From the NCBI GenBank assembly GCA_028641055.1, contig CM054058.1:498745919-498809918 (forward strand): a DNA stretch of 64,000 nt, read 5' to 3'. Below, in pieces: positions 12,801-23,103 of this stretch. The notes beneath the pieces are model-generated. The model ran no database searches, was not told the DNA's origin, and was given only the letters and a program-made list of their open reading frames with translations. This DNA comes from Alopecurus myosuroides (lineage: Eukaryota > Streptophyta > Magnoliopsida > Poales > Poaceae). Both the position numbers and the translations under genes were made by a program. Every line of letters starts with the position of its first letter. Within the stretch, counting starts at the first letter, position 1.

Positions 12801-13979
12801 CGCACTAACCGCATGTGGGAAGCGAGTATGGGCGCCCCCCGCAACTTTGATTCGATTCGCATCTCGTCCAAATCGCCTCATTTAGTTCGGGTTTTCCATT
12901 TGCCGCATGCATATGCAGGTGCGAACCCTTGGCGCCAGGGTGGAACTTTTGTAGTCGGCATTTAGGGAGACACGTTCTTAGAGTGCTATGAGGGTCCCCT
13001 TTTCTTCGTGGGGCTTGATTAGCCGTGCGCTCAATTGCACGGGGTTCTTTGGGCTTGATGCGAAGAAGAGTTGGGTTGTGTTGAGTGCCTCGCTTGGTGG
13101 AAGGGCCTTTCCATCTGGCGGGTCATTCTTACGTGTACGGCCAAATTGGTGCATCCCTGCAGGGTTAAATCTTCTCGAGAAGCCGTGTTGTCCGCGGTTA
13201 TGGATGACTTGGTGAAAGTGCTGGCTAACAAGTACTCAGACAACTTACACTTAACGATGATAACTTGACTAGTAATATAGATTACCTCCACCATAAAAAT
13301 GAATGTCACCTTAATCAACCGCGTGAGTTTCCTTGGGTTGCTTCCTTAGTAGGGGGTAACATTGGATGGGTATTGTTTGGTGAGTAGTTATAGTTGGTTT
13401 TGTCGCGCTATCTTATCCCTTTCTTTTAGCCGGATGTTGTAGCGCGTCTCTGTAGTTAGTTAGTGCAGCCCGCTGCCGCTTCTTTGCAATAATCCCTCCC
13501 TTCCATTGTACCCAAAGTATTTGTATCTTGTGATGATTGGTTACGCTGGTATCTTGTGAGTATGATTTATCCACTTGCCAGTACTTAACCGTACTGACCC
13601 ACGAATCCCTTTTCGTGGCTGCATATTCCACATTGCAGTCAACAGGTTTGAAGTCTGACGACGTTAGCTTGGGAATCCCTCCGGCTTGGCCTGGGCAGGG
13701 ATTGGACGCCATCGGTTATCTTCAGGACTCTTAGTCCAATTTGTATCTTGTCCGTAGTCGGACGCTATGTTGTTTTCCGCTGTTATTTGGATCATTGTAT
13801 TATATCAGTTGTATCCTTGACTCGTTTGAGTCGTCTTGCATATTTTCTCCTCTGTTGTTGTTGTGGATTATTCGTGAACTGTTGTAATGGTATCAGAAAT
13901 GACAACCTAGGATCTGATATTATGTGGATTCTGGCGGGAATGCTGAAATCCCCATAGTACCCGATCTCGGGGCGTCACA
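9872..13979 (+). repeat. LTR 3 of the array (4108 bp)
   Basis: Ends with CA at 13979, followed by the GTGTG duplication. Differences found only here occur throughout and cluster at about 13767-13865. A one-base loss near 10528 fuses two short low-complexity frames into a 310-codon Pro/Ser/Arg-rich frame that has no counterpart in the other LTRs and is not a gene. Confidence 0.9.
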
Positions 13980-13984
13980 GTGTG
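13980..13984. repeat. Right target-site duplication GTGTG of the three-LTR array
   Basis: Directly follows the CA end of LTR 3 and matches 685-689. Confidence 0.7.
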
Positions 13985-14792
13985 TGTGCCACTGGGGTGA
14001 TCAAAATGATACCATATGTGTTTCTATCCACCCTTGATGCATCTCTTATGGCAAACACGTGAACCATGTTAAAGACGACCATGCCATGGTTGATCGGTTG
14101 TGGAACCATTATCTTACCGGTACAAACAGGACACTTTATTGATTACACAGTATCAACACAGAGTTTCTTCCGGATTGAAACCGAATCGGAAGACGATATA
14201 AAGGCTACGACAGTAAAATCACAGGACCTAGCCAAAATGCGTGCCGCCTCATTCGATGAATGTTGAACGCAAGACCTAGACAAAATGTGTAGGCCTCATT
14301 CAAAGAATGTGGGCGTCTGCCGGGCCGGTCGTCATTGTTCTGTTACCGCCAGCTATGGTGACCCAGGGGTGTAGTCGATGAGACAATCCTGTGACTTGGT
14401 GCTACCGCTGTATTTTGGCGTGTCTTTTGGGAGCATGAATCCCCTAGGGAACGGCTCTGTGGGGGCTTCTTTCTCTAGGATGCGTAGGCGTGGGACCCTA
14501 GTGGCCCACCTCGGTGTCTCCTTTTGCCTACGACTTTGTCCGCCCCTTCAATGTTCCTCACATTTATTCCATGCAAAATAAACACTGCCACACGTACTAT
14601 ACTTCTCGAAGGCGAAACACCAATCGTCGGGGGAGCAAACACGACCAACCTGGCTAAAAGGAGGTGATCCTCTCTCCGGAGCTATCACCTACCTAGCAGG
14701 CATTCACCCCGCAGCCAGTCCCTCAGAGCAAACCCAACGGCCCCCCTCTAAACGGTCTGATTCGGTCCCCACGGACCGATTTGGGTAAAATA
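13985..14792. other. Host-side sequence between the array and the Copia element, no gene seen
   Basis: Continuation of the DNA interrupted at 690. It contains a degenerate tandem duplication (units 14225-14272 and 14273 to about 14312, sharing GACCTAG, CAAAATG, CCTCATTC and GAATGT). The last part (about 14745-14790) has CGGTCTGATTCGGTCC-like words that recur near 23040-23085, suggesting that both belong to one DNA-transposon-like repeat. Short frames show no recognisable protein. Confidence 0.4.
14788..14792. repeat. Target-site duplication AAATA, left of the Copia element
   Basis: AAATA precedes the TGATAGAACTTCC LTR start and is repeated at 21801-21805 directly after the other LTR. Confidence 0.9.
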
Positions 14793-15197
14793 TGATAGAA
14801 CTTCCAAATGGACCATCTAGCATAAGCTTGAGCCACAGGGAGAGAGGAGATGATCATACCTTGATCTGTAGATGAGGAAGCCATTCTTTATGCTTGGCCT
14901 TGATCAGTTTCTGCTCAATAGATACCACCAGTACCTTGATCTGGTGGCTGTATGGGTTGCTTCCCAGTGCTCCAGTGCAGGGCTTGATCAGCAGCCTTTG
15001 TTCTTGTGGGAGAGAGAGTGAGAGAGCTACGAGAGCAGCAGCCAGAATCTCACACTATCCTCATCTCTTCTCTCCCTCCTTATAAATATTGTACTGTGCA
15101 CTGGGGGGACCCACACCATTGACTTTAGAGTACTAATGTTCCTGATCAGAACATGTGTGAACATGTTGACTTTAACTTAACGATCAACATCCCAACA
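14793..15197 (-). repeat. Copia 3' LTR (left, 405 bp)
   Basis: TGATAG...CCAACA on the plus strand, matching 21397-21800 apart from about eight substitutions or indels. On the minus strand this is the downstream LTR, because the polypurine tract lies next to it. Confidence 0.93.
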
Positions 15198-15210
15198 TTC
15201 TCCCCCTTGA
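15198..15210 (-). promoter_or_regulatory. Copia polypurine tract
   Basis: Minus strand reads TCAAGGGGGAGAA directly beside the 3' LTR, the standard position for the plus-strand primer of reverse transcription. Confidence 0.9.
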
Positions 15211-15581
15211 TCGTAAAACTTTAAACTTTATAAGTTCACTTTTCAACAAGGTAATGCATTAAGACGAAAAGATTCCAATGGCTCAAAGAGATGCCACTGA
15301 ACCTAGTGACTATAATACATCACCTCATATCGAAATGAATCTCCTTAAACTTTATGAGATCCATAAACTTTATTCTCATCATACATTACATTAATTTACA
15401 TAATACTTTACATAAACATCATAAACATTATAGACTCATCCTTTTGATGAAACAGTACACCAAGACAATAGATTACAACAGTCAATTAAGTACTGCTGAA
15501 CCAATTGGCTATGGTTCCCATCTAATCTTGGAATGAGCCTTTTGGGGAGATGGTGTTTCATTGTTCCTAACATTACCAGGA

Positions 15582-16361
15582 TCAAAAAAATTCAACCAAA
15601 CCCATGCCGGCAACATGCTCTTTGGAAACACTGGGTGGTAAGCCTTTCGTGAGCGGATCCGCTAACATCAACCTAGTACTTATGTACTTGATGTCGATTG
15701 TCTGATCCTGGATTCTATCTTTCACAACATGATACTTTATATCAATGTGTTTGGCAGCACCACTTGATTTGTTGTTACTCGAATAGATTACTGCAGGTTG
15801 ATTATCGCAGTAAAGAGTGAGTGGCTTGGAAATGCTATCAATCACTCTGAGTCCCGGGATAGAATTCTTCAGCCATACTGCCTGCCCGGTAGCCTCATAA
15901 CATGCCACAAATTCTGCCTGCATTGTTGACGATGCAGTGACAGTCTGTTTGGATCTTTTCCATGAGATGGCTCCTTTTGCGAGGGCGAAAATATATCCTG
16001 AAGTGGATTTCTTAGTGTCAACACTCCCCGCAAAATCAGCATCTGAATAACCCACTACTTTGAGGTTATCAGATTTTTTATAAGTGAGCATGAGGCCTTT
16101 AGTTCCTTGCAAATAACGCAAGACCTTTTTAGCAGCCTTCCAGTGATCCAAACCTGGATTAGACTGATATCTGCCAAGCATTCCGGTCACGAATGCTAAA
16201 TCAGGGCGAGTGCACACTTGTGCATACATAATGCTTCCAACAATGGATGCATAAGGAATTGACTTCATCTGCGCAGATTCATAATCATTTCTAGGACATT
16301 GAAAAGTCCCAAATTTATCGCCCTTAACAATAGGAGCAGGCGAGGCTAAGCACTTATACAT
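15582..16361 (-). pseudogene. Copia RNase H and end of polyprotein
   Basis: Frame of about 259 residues covering the C-terminal part of the reverse transcriptase region (RPDLAFV near residue 51) and the Ty1/Copia RNase H: SDADFAG near 109 holds the first acidic residue, and the later segments QAEF, YCDNQPA and KHIDIKYH hold further conserved positions. The start of this stretch is not a true start: a one-base gain in an A run near 16365 separates it from the upstream reverse transcriptase frame. The C-terminus is intact, ending shortly before the polypurine tract. Confidence 0.9.
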
Positions 16362-16674
16362 GTTGTACTTTTTTCAGTACATTCTCAATATATGCTCTCT
16401 GACATAGCCCCAAGATCCCTCTGGATCTATCTCGGCGAATTTCAATTCCTAAGACATAAGCTGCTTCACCAAGATCCTTCATATCAAAACTAGAGGATAG
16501 GAACCTCTTAGTTTCCAGCAACATATTTTTATCACTGCTAGCTAGAAGTATGTCACCAACATACAGTATCAGGATGATAAACTTACTCCCCCTGAACTTA
16601 ACATAAACACAATTTTCCACTTTATTCTCTTCAAAACCAAATTTCCTTATGACTTGATCAAACTTAAAATACCA
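16354..16674 (-). pseudogene. Copia reverse transcriptase, catalytic segment with altered motif
   Basis: Continues in frame from the upstream polyprotein after a TAG at 16674-16676, where related Copia proteins usually have glutamine. It carries the YVDD-type motif as YVGD: codon GGT at 16557-16555 replaces the first aspartate of the catalytic pair. That residue binds metal in all known reverse transcriptases, so this copy's enzyme should be inactive. The frame is lost at about 16365 by the A-run insertion. Confidence 0.9.
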
Positions 16675-18069
16675 CTATCGTGATGCTTGCTTCAAGCCAT
16701 AGATGGATTTCTTAAGATGACATCCCAAGTGTTCTTTTCCTTCCACAACAAAACCTTCCGGTTGTGCCATAAGAACATCCTCATATAATTCTCCATTTAG
16801 GAATGTTGTTTTAACATCCATCTGATGCAGCTCTAAATCATAATGAGCCACAAGTGCCATTATAATTCTGAAGGAATCTTTAGAAGAGACAGGTGAAAAG
16901 GTCTCATTATAATCAATCCCTTCTCTTTGAGTAAATCCTTTTGCCACCAATCTTCCCTTGAACCTTTCGATATCACCCTTGGAGTTACGTTTGGTCTTAT
17001 AGACCCATTTACATCCAACAACTTTAGCTCCTTCAGGGATTTTTACTAAGTCCCATACTTCATTAGTGCTCATGGACTTCATTTCATCTCTCATAGCATT
17101 AAGCCATTCAGACGAAAATTCACTTTCCATGGCTTCTTTAAATGAGGTAGGATCATTATTCAACATTGATTCATTCATATTCTCACTCATATATGTGACA
17201 TAATCATCAGGAATAGCAGACTTCCTAGTCCGTTGTGACCTCCTGAGAGATCCATTATTTGGCACTTCATCAATAATTTGAGGCTGCTGAACGTCTTCAA
17301 CAATAACAACATCAGGTGTGACATCTAAAATAGCCACAGGACTTTCAGCAGGAGTTGCTCTAATATCCCTCTCAACAGGAGGTGCAACTTCAGTAGACAC
17401 CGGGAAAACTGGTTCTTGAATTATTGGAACTGGGAAAAATTCCCGGCTTTCTTCCAATATTATTTCCCGAGGTGTCATACTCCCCCTAATCATTTCATTT
17501 TCCAAGAACACAGTGTGTCTTGTTTCAAAAAACTTTGTTGCTTGATTTGGACAATAGAATCGATATGCTTCAGATTTGTCAGGATAACCAATAAAATGGC
17601 AACTGACTGTCTTGGGGTCTAAATTTCTCATAACTGGATTAAAAATCCTTGCTTCAGCAGGACAGCCCCATACATGAAAATAATTCACAGTCGGTTTTCT
17701 CCCAGTCCATAATTCATACGGTGTTTTAGGCACCGATTTACTGGGAACCCTGTTAAGGATATGTGCCGCTGTCTTAAGGGCTTCCATCCATAAATTTACC
17801 GGCAGAGTGGAGTGGCTCAACATACTCCGCACCATATCCATGAGAGTGCGGTTTCTTATTTCAGACACCCCATTTTGCTGGGGTTCGCCCGATGCTGAGT
17901 ATTGGGCCATAATACCATTTTCCTGTAAGAATTTTGCAAACGGTCCAGGAATTTGGCCATAAGAAGTGTGTATGCCGTAGTATTCACCACCACGATCAGA
18001 TCTCACAATCTTAATCTTTTTATCACATTGATTTTCAACCTCAGCTTTGAAAATCTTAAACTTGTCCAA
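16675..18069 (-). pseudogene. Copia integrase (C-terminal part) and reverse transcriptase (N-terminal part)
   Basis: A 464-residue frame. The first part is the integrase core with SDRGGEY (second catalytic aspartate, near residue 24) and QQNGVSE (the glutamate region, near 64-70). The middle is an acidic linker. The reverse transcriptase starts near residue 315 and shows CKWVYKTKRN, RLVAKGF and KTTFLNGELYED, where most relatives have an alanine for the second threonine, and ends at YGLKQASR with a stop. The upstream border is a one-base loss near 18114 that separates it from the gag-protease frame. Confidence 0.93.
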
Positions 18070-19700
18070 TGCCTCTGATCTTTCCTTAATGGGATAAATA
18101 TATCCATAACGGAGAAGTCATCGGTGAATGTAATAAATGAATTAAAACCATCCACCGTCCTCACATTAAACGGACCACATATATCCGTATGGATTATTTC
18201 CAAAACTCCCGTGCTTCGGTTTGCACCTTTCTTAATTTTCTTGGCATATTTTCCTTTGATGCAATCAATACAATGATCGATATCCGCATCCGTAAAATCA
18301 AGGGAAGGAAGAACTTGATCTTTAATGAGACGCTCAATTCTCCCCCTCGAAATGTGGCCTAAACGATAGTGCCATAATTTCGAAGTATGCTTGCGTTTGG
18401 TACTGACATTCATATTTGAGGTAGAACCCACATTATTTATATCATCACAAAGGGAAATAACATAAAGCTTATCTTGCCGGAAGGCAAGACCAACATTATT
18501 ATTGTCATACATAATTATACAACGCTTGTTCCCAAAGTGACATTCATAAGCATCATCATCAAGCCATGAAACGGAAATTAAATTCCGTTTCATCGAGGGT
18601 ACATATAGAACATTATTCAACCTAAGCTTAAAGCTGTTATGGAGCGTAAGAGTAAGATCTCCAAGTGCCTCAGCATCAGTCTCAACACCATTAGCAACTC
18701 TAATGGTTCTTTCCCCTCTTTTTAGGGTCCTCCTCATATTGAATCCCTGCAACGAATTTGCAATATGAATTGTTGCTCCTGAATCAATCCACCATGTATT
18801 GGTGGCATAATTAACATAAAGGGATTTGTCAACAAAAGTAATAACATCAGTACCTCTATGTTGAATCCATTTCTTAAAAGCAAAAGAATTCTTTCGAATA
18901 TGCCCAAGTTTTCCACAATGGCGACAAGCATTAGGATCTTTTGCTTCTCCATCAGTCGCCTTTTCAGGCTTCTTTTGGTGAGAGCCCTTTGAAGATTGGC
19001 CTTTATCTTTAAACTGATTAGGCTTAGGCTTCATATATTCATTCACAAACTTCTTATACCTCTTCTTTTGTGAATGCTTGACCTGATTAATGTGGTCAAT
19101 TCTTTCAGCCTTAAGCCTTTCTTCTTCTTGCACACATCGCGCCATCATTTCATTAATCTCCCATTTCACATCCATTGCATTATAATTGATCATAAATGGA
19201 GAGAATTCAGGAGGCAAAGATGACATAATAAAATGGACAAGGAAACCATTACAAATTTCCATTTCCATAGTCTTAAGCTTGGCAGCCATGTTGCGTTTCT
19301 TCATAATATGCTCTCGAAGACTTCCAGTGGGATCATATTTTTCATCAATCAGCCTTCTAATAAGACTTGTTGCATAAACTTTAGAAGACCCTTTGAACTG
19401 ATGTTCAATTTTCGCAAAGTACCCTTTAGCTGTCTCACAGTCAGGAAGGGCTCCCCTCATACTCTGTGTAATGGAGCCCTTTATCATCATAAGGCACTTG
19501 CGATTAGAGTCATCCCACTTAGCCTTGATAACTTCATATTCCTTCTTGAGGCCCTCATAATTTTCAACATTTTCCTTAGGTGCCTCAGGAGGATCATTAA
19601 GGAGAGCATAATCAATATTCAGTAAGGCCATCGTTATTTCAAGCTTCTCCTTCCATGTAGCATAATTGCTACCATTAAGTTGTTCTATGCCATTTAGCAT
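18003..19700 (-). pseudogene. Copia gag, zinc knuckle, protease and start of integrase
   Basis: A 565-residue frame. The gag domain spans about residues 1-230 and has the usual WKEKLE start region. The CCHC knuckle at 259-272 reads CRHCGKLGHIRKNS: the last cysteine is serine (codon TCT at 18887-18885). The protease active site is DSG at 306-308. The GAG-pre-integrase zinc region (LWHYRLGH and CIDC) and the first integrase aspartate (HTDICGPF) follow. After TDDFS the frame shifts, so the last 40 or so residues are not native. A good 3' splice site lies just upstream at 19727, so the native start may be spliced from the leader. Confidence 0.93.
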
Positions 19701-19721
19701 CCCAGTAATATGAGAGACATT

Positions 19722-19740
19722 AGGTGCTGTAAAAAGAATT
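19722..19740 (-). promoter_or_regulatory. Possible 3' splice site before Copia gag
   Basis: Minus strand reads AATTCTTTTTACAG with the AG at 19728-19727, directly before the in-frame extension of gag (APNVSHITG...). A pyrimidine tract ending in ACAG is a strong plant acceptor. The matching donor in the leader was not located. Confidence 0.4.
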
Positions 19741-20240
19741 CAAAAAATTGCCTTAGTAAGCAGCATCATCATTATCAAACTTTATTGATCAAATTCAAAT
19801 CAGCTTTGGCCAGAAATGAATATGAACAACAAAATTTTGTGAACAAATATTCGTCAATTAGCTTCGGCCAAATTGACAAATAAAAGCCACACATTAATAA
19901 TCCTCATCATTAATTTTCTTCCATTAACCCGATTCACATCAGCTTTGGCCAGAAGTGAAAACGAGCTAATAAAAGAACTTTGTGGTTTAAATGCCCATCA
20001 ATCAACTTTGGTCAGAATGACAAAGCATAAAACCACACTTTATTTGAGGATTCATTAAACTTTATTTCGCAGCGGAAAACATCATAACATGATCATCATA
20101 ATAAATATCATAATAAAGCATGGCTTTAAAAAATTTAACATGCTAAAACAGCTAAGAATAAAACATAACAGTTAATAACAGAAATAAAACGTAACTAATA
20201 TAAAAAACAAGCCCAAAACATTAATTTGGCCGAAACTGGG
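19741..20240 (-). other. Copia leader, AT-rich part with degenerate internal repeats
   Basis: Contains four related words of the form TCAGCTTTGGCCAGAA (plus strand), near 19799, 19858, 19938 and 19998, alternating between near-exact and diverged copies in units of about 65 or 135 bp. No protein seen. Confidence 0.45.
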
Positions 20241-21030
20241 CCAAAAACGGCCCAGCCTAGCCCACAGAACTAGGCCCCAAATGCCCCATTTTTTTTCAGC
20301 CCGGAAAAATAAGAGAACCTTTTATTTGGCCAGAACTGGGCTAAAAATAGCCCAGCCCAGTCCGCTCCCCTCTGATTCGTATCGGGCTTTCGCCCACTTA
20401 AGCTCCTGGGGGCCCTTACTGGGCTGTGGCCCGGTCCACCGCGGCTGGGAGGTACACAAACCGTTGGACTCGCATCCAACGGACGAGCTCGCGCGCGCGC
20501 GTGGGACAAAACCCACCGCGTCGCACCGCTTCGCCGCCGCCCCCGGTCCTCGCCTCCCCGAAAAAACCCTAACTCCTCCCATATCCTCCTCTGCCTCCCG
20601 CGACCCGCGCGCATGCGAAGAAAACGACGGCGGCGCCGAGCACCACACGCCGGAGGGGAGAGAGCGGCGACGTCCAGGCCCTCTCGCCGGAGTTGCGTGC
20701 AGCTTTGGCCAGCGCTCAGCTCCGTCGAGCAGCCCAGGGCGGCGCCCTTCTGCGCGGCAACGACGACGTGCAGGCGTCCCCACACGATGTCGACGACCAG
20801 CGCTCAGCACGGCACCGCAGTGAACCTCCACGACGACGAGCGCGCGAGGAGGCACCACCACGGCCCGGCGCAGTTGGAGGCATGGACACTCGGGGCCGAG
20901 CCCGAGTTCCTCTGCCTTCATCAGAAGGTGGCTTCAACGCCGCCGTGGCCAACGACGGCGGAGAGGCCCGTAAGGTATGCACCACTTCCCTTAGAAACAT
21001 TAGCTTTAGGGTTCTTCAAATTTTGGGGAT
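20241..21030 (+). other. GC-rich gene-like segment inside the Copia leader (possible captured gene 5' end)
   Basis: Read on the plus strand, opposite to the element, this resembles the 5' end of a grass gene: several TGGGCC/GGCCCA words (about 20230-20430), an AAAACCCTAA telobox near 20563, an ATG at 20613 opening an Arg/Ala-rich frame, and a donor-like GTAAGGTATGC near 20969 followed by AT-rich intron-like DNA. Open frames exist on both strands (199 codons on minus, 180 on plus), as expected for high GC, and none matches a family I know. It may be a transduced host gene fragment, or native leader sequence of this Copia family. Confidence 0.35.
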
Positions 21031-21383
21031 TTTAGATGAACTAGGGCTCCAGAAAAATTGGGGATTTTGACAATGATGTTACTCCCCTTTCAATCTCTTG
21101 CTTAAACGACCGAAAACATCATATCAGAGGGGATTCATTAGAGATTTAGGAGTCTAGGGTTTCCAGAAATTGGGGATTTCATATGAGACATGTTCTGTTC
21201 CATCAATCCCCATCATAACCACTTAAAATTGAAACCCTAGGCATCTAATAACATTATTAGGGCTTGATCTTTAGAAGGGAAAAAGGGCACACCTTAAAAC
21301 AGGGCCTAGACATTAAACTTTAGCAAGCACATAACAGATCAAGCATGATCTTGAGCTTAATGAGCTCAAGCTTGCAGCTAGAC

Positions 21384-21395
21384 GCTCTGATACCA
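21384..21395 (-). promoter_or_regulatory. Copia primer binding site (initiator Met tRNA type)
   Basis: Minus strand reads TGGTATCAGAGC, one base inside the 5' LTR. It sets the minus orientation. Confidence 0.93.
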
Positions 21396-21396
21396 A

Positions 21397-21800
21397 TGAT
21401 AGAACTTCCAAAGGGACCATCTAGCATAAGCTTGAGCCACAGAGAGAGAGGAGATGATCATACCTTGATCTGTAGATGAGGGAGCCATTCTTTATGCTTG
21501 GCCTTGATCAGTTTCTGCTCAATAGATACCACCAGTACCTTGATCTGGTGGCTGTATGGGTTCCTTCCCAGTGCTCCAGTGCAGGGCTTGATCAGCAGCC
21601 TTTGTTCTTGTGGGAGAGAGAGTGAGACAGCTACGAGAGCAGCAGCCAGAATCTCACACTGTCCTCATCTCTTCTCTCCCTCCTTATAAATATTGTACTG
21701 TGCACTGGGGGACCCACACCATTGACTTTAGAGTACTAATGTTCCTGATCAGAACATGTGTGAACATGTTGACTTTAACTTAACGATCAACATTCCAACA
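21397..21800 (-). repeat. Copia 5' LTR (right, 404 bp)
   Basis: Same TGATAG...CCAACA ends as the left LTR. On the minus strand it is the upstream LTR and would contain the element's promoter. Confidence 0.93.
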
Positions 21801-21805
21801 AAATA
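21801..21805. repeat. Target-site duplication AAATA, right of the Copia element
   Basis: Matches 14788-14792, proving the Copia boundaries. Confidence 0.9.
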
Positions 21806-22071
21806 CCCATCCCCACCAAACGGACTAGGGACAAGCCGTGTTTCCCCAAACGTGGACCAACAGACACGTGTTGCGTCCTACCTGGCCCACCTAGCAGCCG
21901 CACGTCGCCCTTCCATCTGCCCTCCGGCCCACCAGTCAGCGATCCACGTCGCTTTAACTCGTCCTTTTTAATGGGGCCGCGCGGATGCCAGAGTGCGCAT
22001 CCCCATCCTCCATGTCTCCACTCTCTGCAAACCCTAGCTCGCCAGGGAAAAACCCCTGCTCGTCGGTGGCC

Positions 22072-22763
22072 ATGGTGAAGAAGGAGCACCACGACGAGGC
22101 GGGGCCTTCCGGCGGCCCAAGCGCCCCCTGCAATAGGAAGCGGATGAGCTAGGACTACGCCCAGTGGGCGCGGAACAAGCCGGTGTCGTGCTCGGATGTC
22201 AAGCTCCTAGAGCAATGGCATCTCAGCCCATGGCGTGTCCCCGTCCCCCCGTGCCCGCATATGGAGCTGCGCGCCGGAGCGAGATCCAGCGGCGGCGCGC
22301 CCTCGTCTCCGAGCAGCTCCACGCGGATCCGCGCTTCGCGGATGACAGCGGCCTCTCGGACCGGTGGTTCATTCCCGGCCAGGTCACGCCCTCCTCGCCT
22401 CGCGAGGGGTGCCCCCACCCGCCGGAGCGCCCGATGGCATGGGGGAGGTGGTAATGGAGGAGGCGGCGCCCTTGCCCGCAGGACACCTCGTGCTGCGGAC
22501 GGAGGAGGAGGGGGAGGAGCAGCTCCACCTCGCCATCAAGGAGTCCGAGCTGCACGATCTCAGACAATGGGAGGGCCTGGCGCCGACCCTCCACGGCTCC
22601 TCCCACGCCCACGCCGCACGCCAGTGCGCCGTCGCAGCCCCAGCGCAACTGGCGATGATGGCGCAATCCAAAGCGCCGCCGCAGCCACCAGTGCCACTGC
22701 CGCATGACGGAGGGACCCCCGGCGCTTCTGTACGTAGCCCCGGACTACGTCATCCTGGAGTAG
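22072..22763 (+). pseudogene. Broken gene-like sequence, unknown grass protein
   Basis: ATG at 22072 opens a frame beginning MVKKEHHDEAGPSGG that meets TAG at 22150-22152 and then continues (DYAQWAR..., LLEQWHLSPW). After a frameshift near 22250 the likely frame reads RRSEIQRRRALVSEQ and HADPRFADDSGL; after a further shift, an acidic stretch (EEEGEEQLHLAIKESEL); then a C-terminus LLYVAPDYVILE with a stop at 22761-22763. An intact form would be about 230 residues. AAACCCTAG lies about 40 bp upstream. Sequence of this style is common in grass genomes and often carried by DNA transposons, but I do not recognise a function. At least one stop and two shifts make it a pseudogene. Confidence 0.5.
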
Positions 22764-23103
22764 CCCGCGGCGCACGCGGCGGTGGCGTGACGAGGAAGAC
22801 CGGGGAAGCCCCTCCAGGGGTTTTTTTTGTTAAAAATTATGTAAAGGGCTAGGCCCCTACCGAAAATGCGCAAATATGCGCATATTTTGTAAAACTTTCG
22901 GGCCAAAAGTAGTTAAATCCATTTCCTAGTTTTCATCGTTCAAAATCGGAAAAAAGGTTTGTGTGTGTGTGTGGAGGGGGGGGGGGGTTGGGATGATTTG
23001 GTCTCAAATTGGGGGGTCCGGCCGAGCGCGTGTCCGCGGACCACCCTAAACGGACCAAATTAGGACTGATTTCGGTCCGATTTTTTTGGGGGGGGGGAGG
23101 GGG
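22764..23103. other. Low-complexity flank with G runs, probable end of a DNA-transposon-like repeat
   Basis: Holds a GT run at about 22957-22972 and G runs at about 22976-22987 and 23088-23100. Words such as CCTAAACGGACCAAATT and GATTTCGGTCCG resemble 14745-14785. No clear terminal inverted repeat or target duplication could be fixed by eye. Confidence 0.3.

Larger units (their letters stand above)
690..13979 (+). mobile_element. Non-autonomous LTR retrotransposon array: LTR-internal-LTR-internal-LTR
   Basis: Three near-identical 4.1 kb LTRs alternate with two near-identical 499-bp internal segments. Each LTR begins TGTAACACCC and ends GGGGCGTCACA. Each internal segment begins with a methionine-tRNA primer site two bases after the LTR. 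Nothing inside resembles gag, protease, integrase or reverse transcriptase, so movement would need proteins from another element. Large-LTR, coding-poor elements of this kind are known from Triticeae as LARD-like elements, although this internal part is unusually short. One GTGTG duplication flanks the whole array and none lies at internal junctions, so the array sits in the chromosome as a single insertion. Orientation follows from the primer sites. Family name not assigned. Confidence 0.88.
14793..21800 (-). mobile_element. Full-length Copia LTR retrotransposon, decayed (7008 bp)
   Basis: Complete structure on the minus strand: 404-405 bp LTRs, 5-bp duplications AAATA, primer site, about 1.7 kb leader, gag-pol in Copia order (gag, protease, integrase, reverse transcriptase, RNase H), then polypurine tract. 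The coding part is broken by two one-base frameshifts and one stop, the reverse transcriptase metal-binding motif is changed and the zinc knuckle has lost a cysteine. The element could therefore move only with help, if at all. LTRs differ at about eight positions, so the insertion is fairly young. The leader contains unusual GC-rich sequence, described separately. Confidence 0.95.

Noticed and set aside
14745..23103. A complete DNA transposon with captured gene spanning the Copia insertion
   Set aside because: Similar words occur at both ends, but I could not fix terminal inverted repeats or a target duplication by eye, so it is kept only as a hypothesis and not listed as an element.
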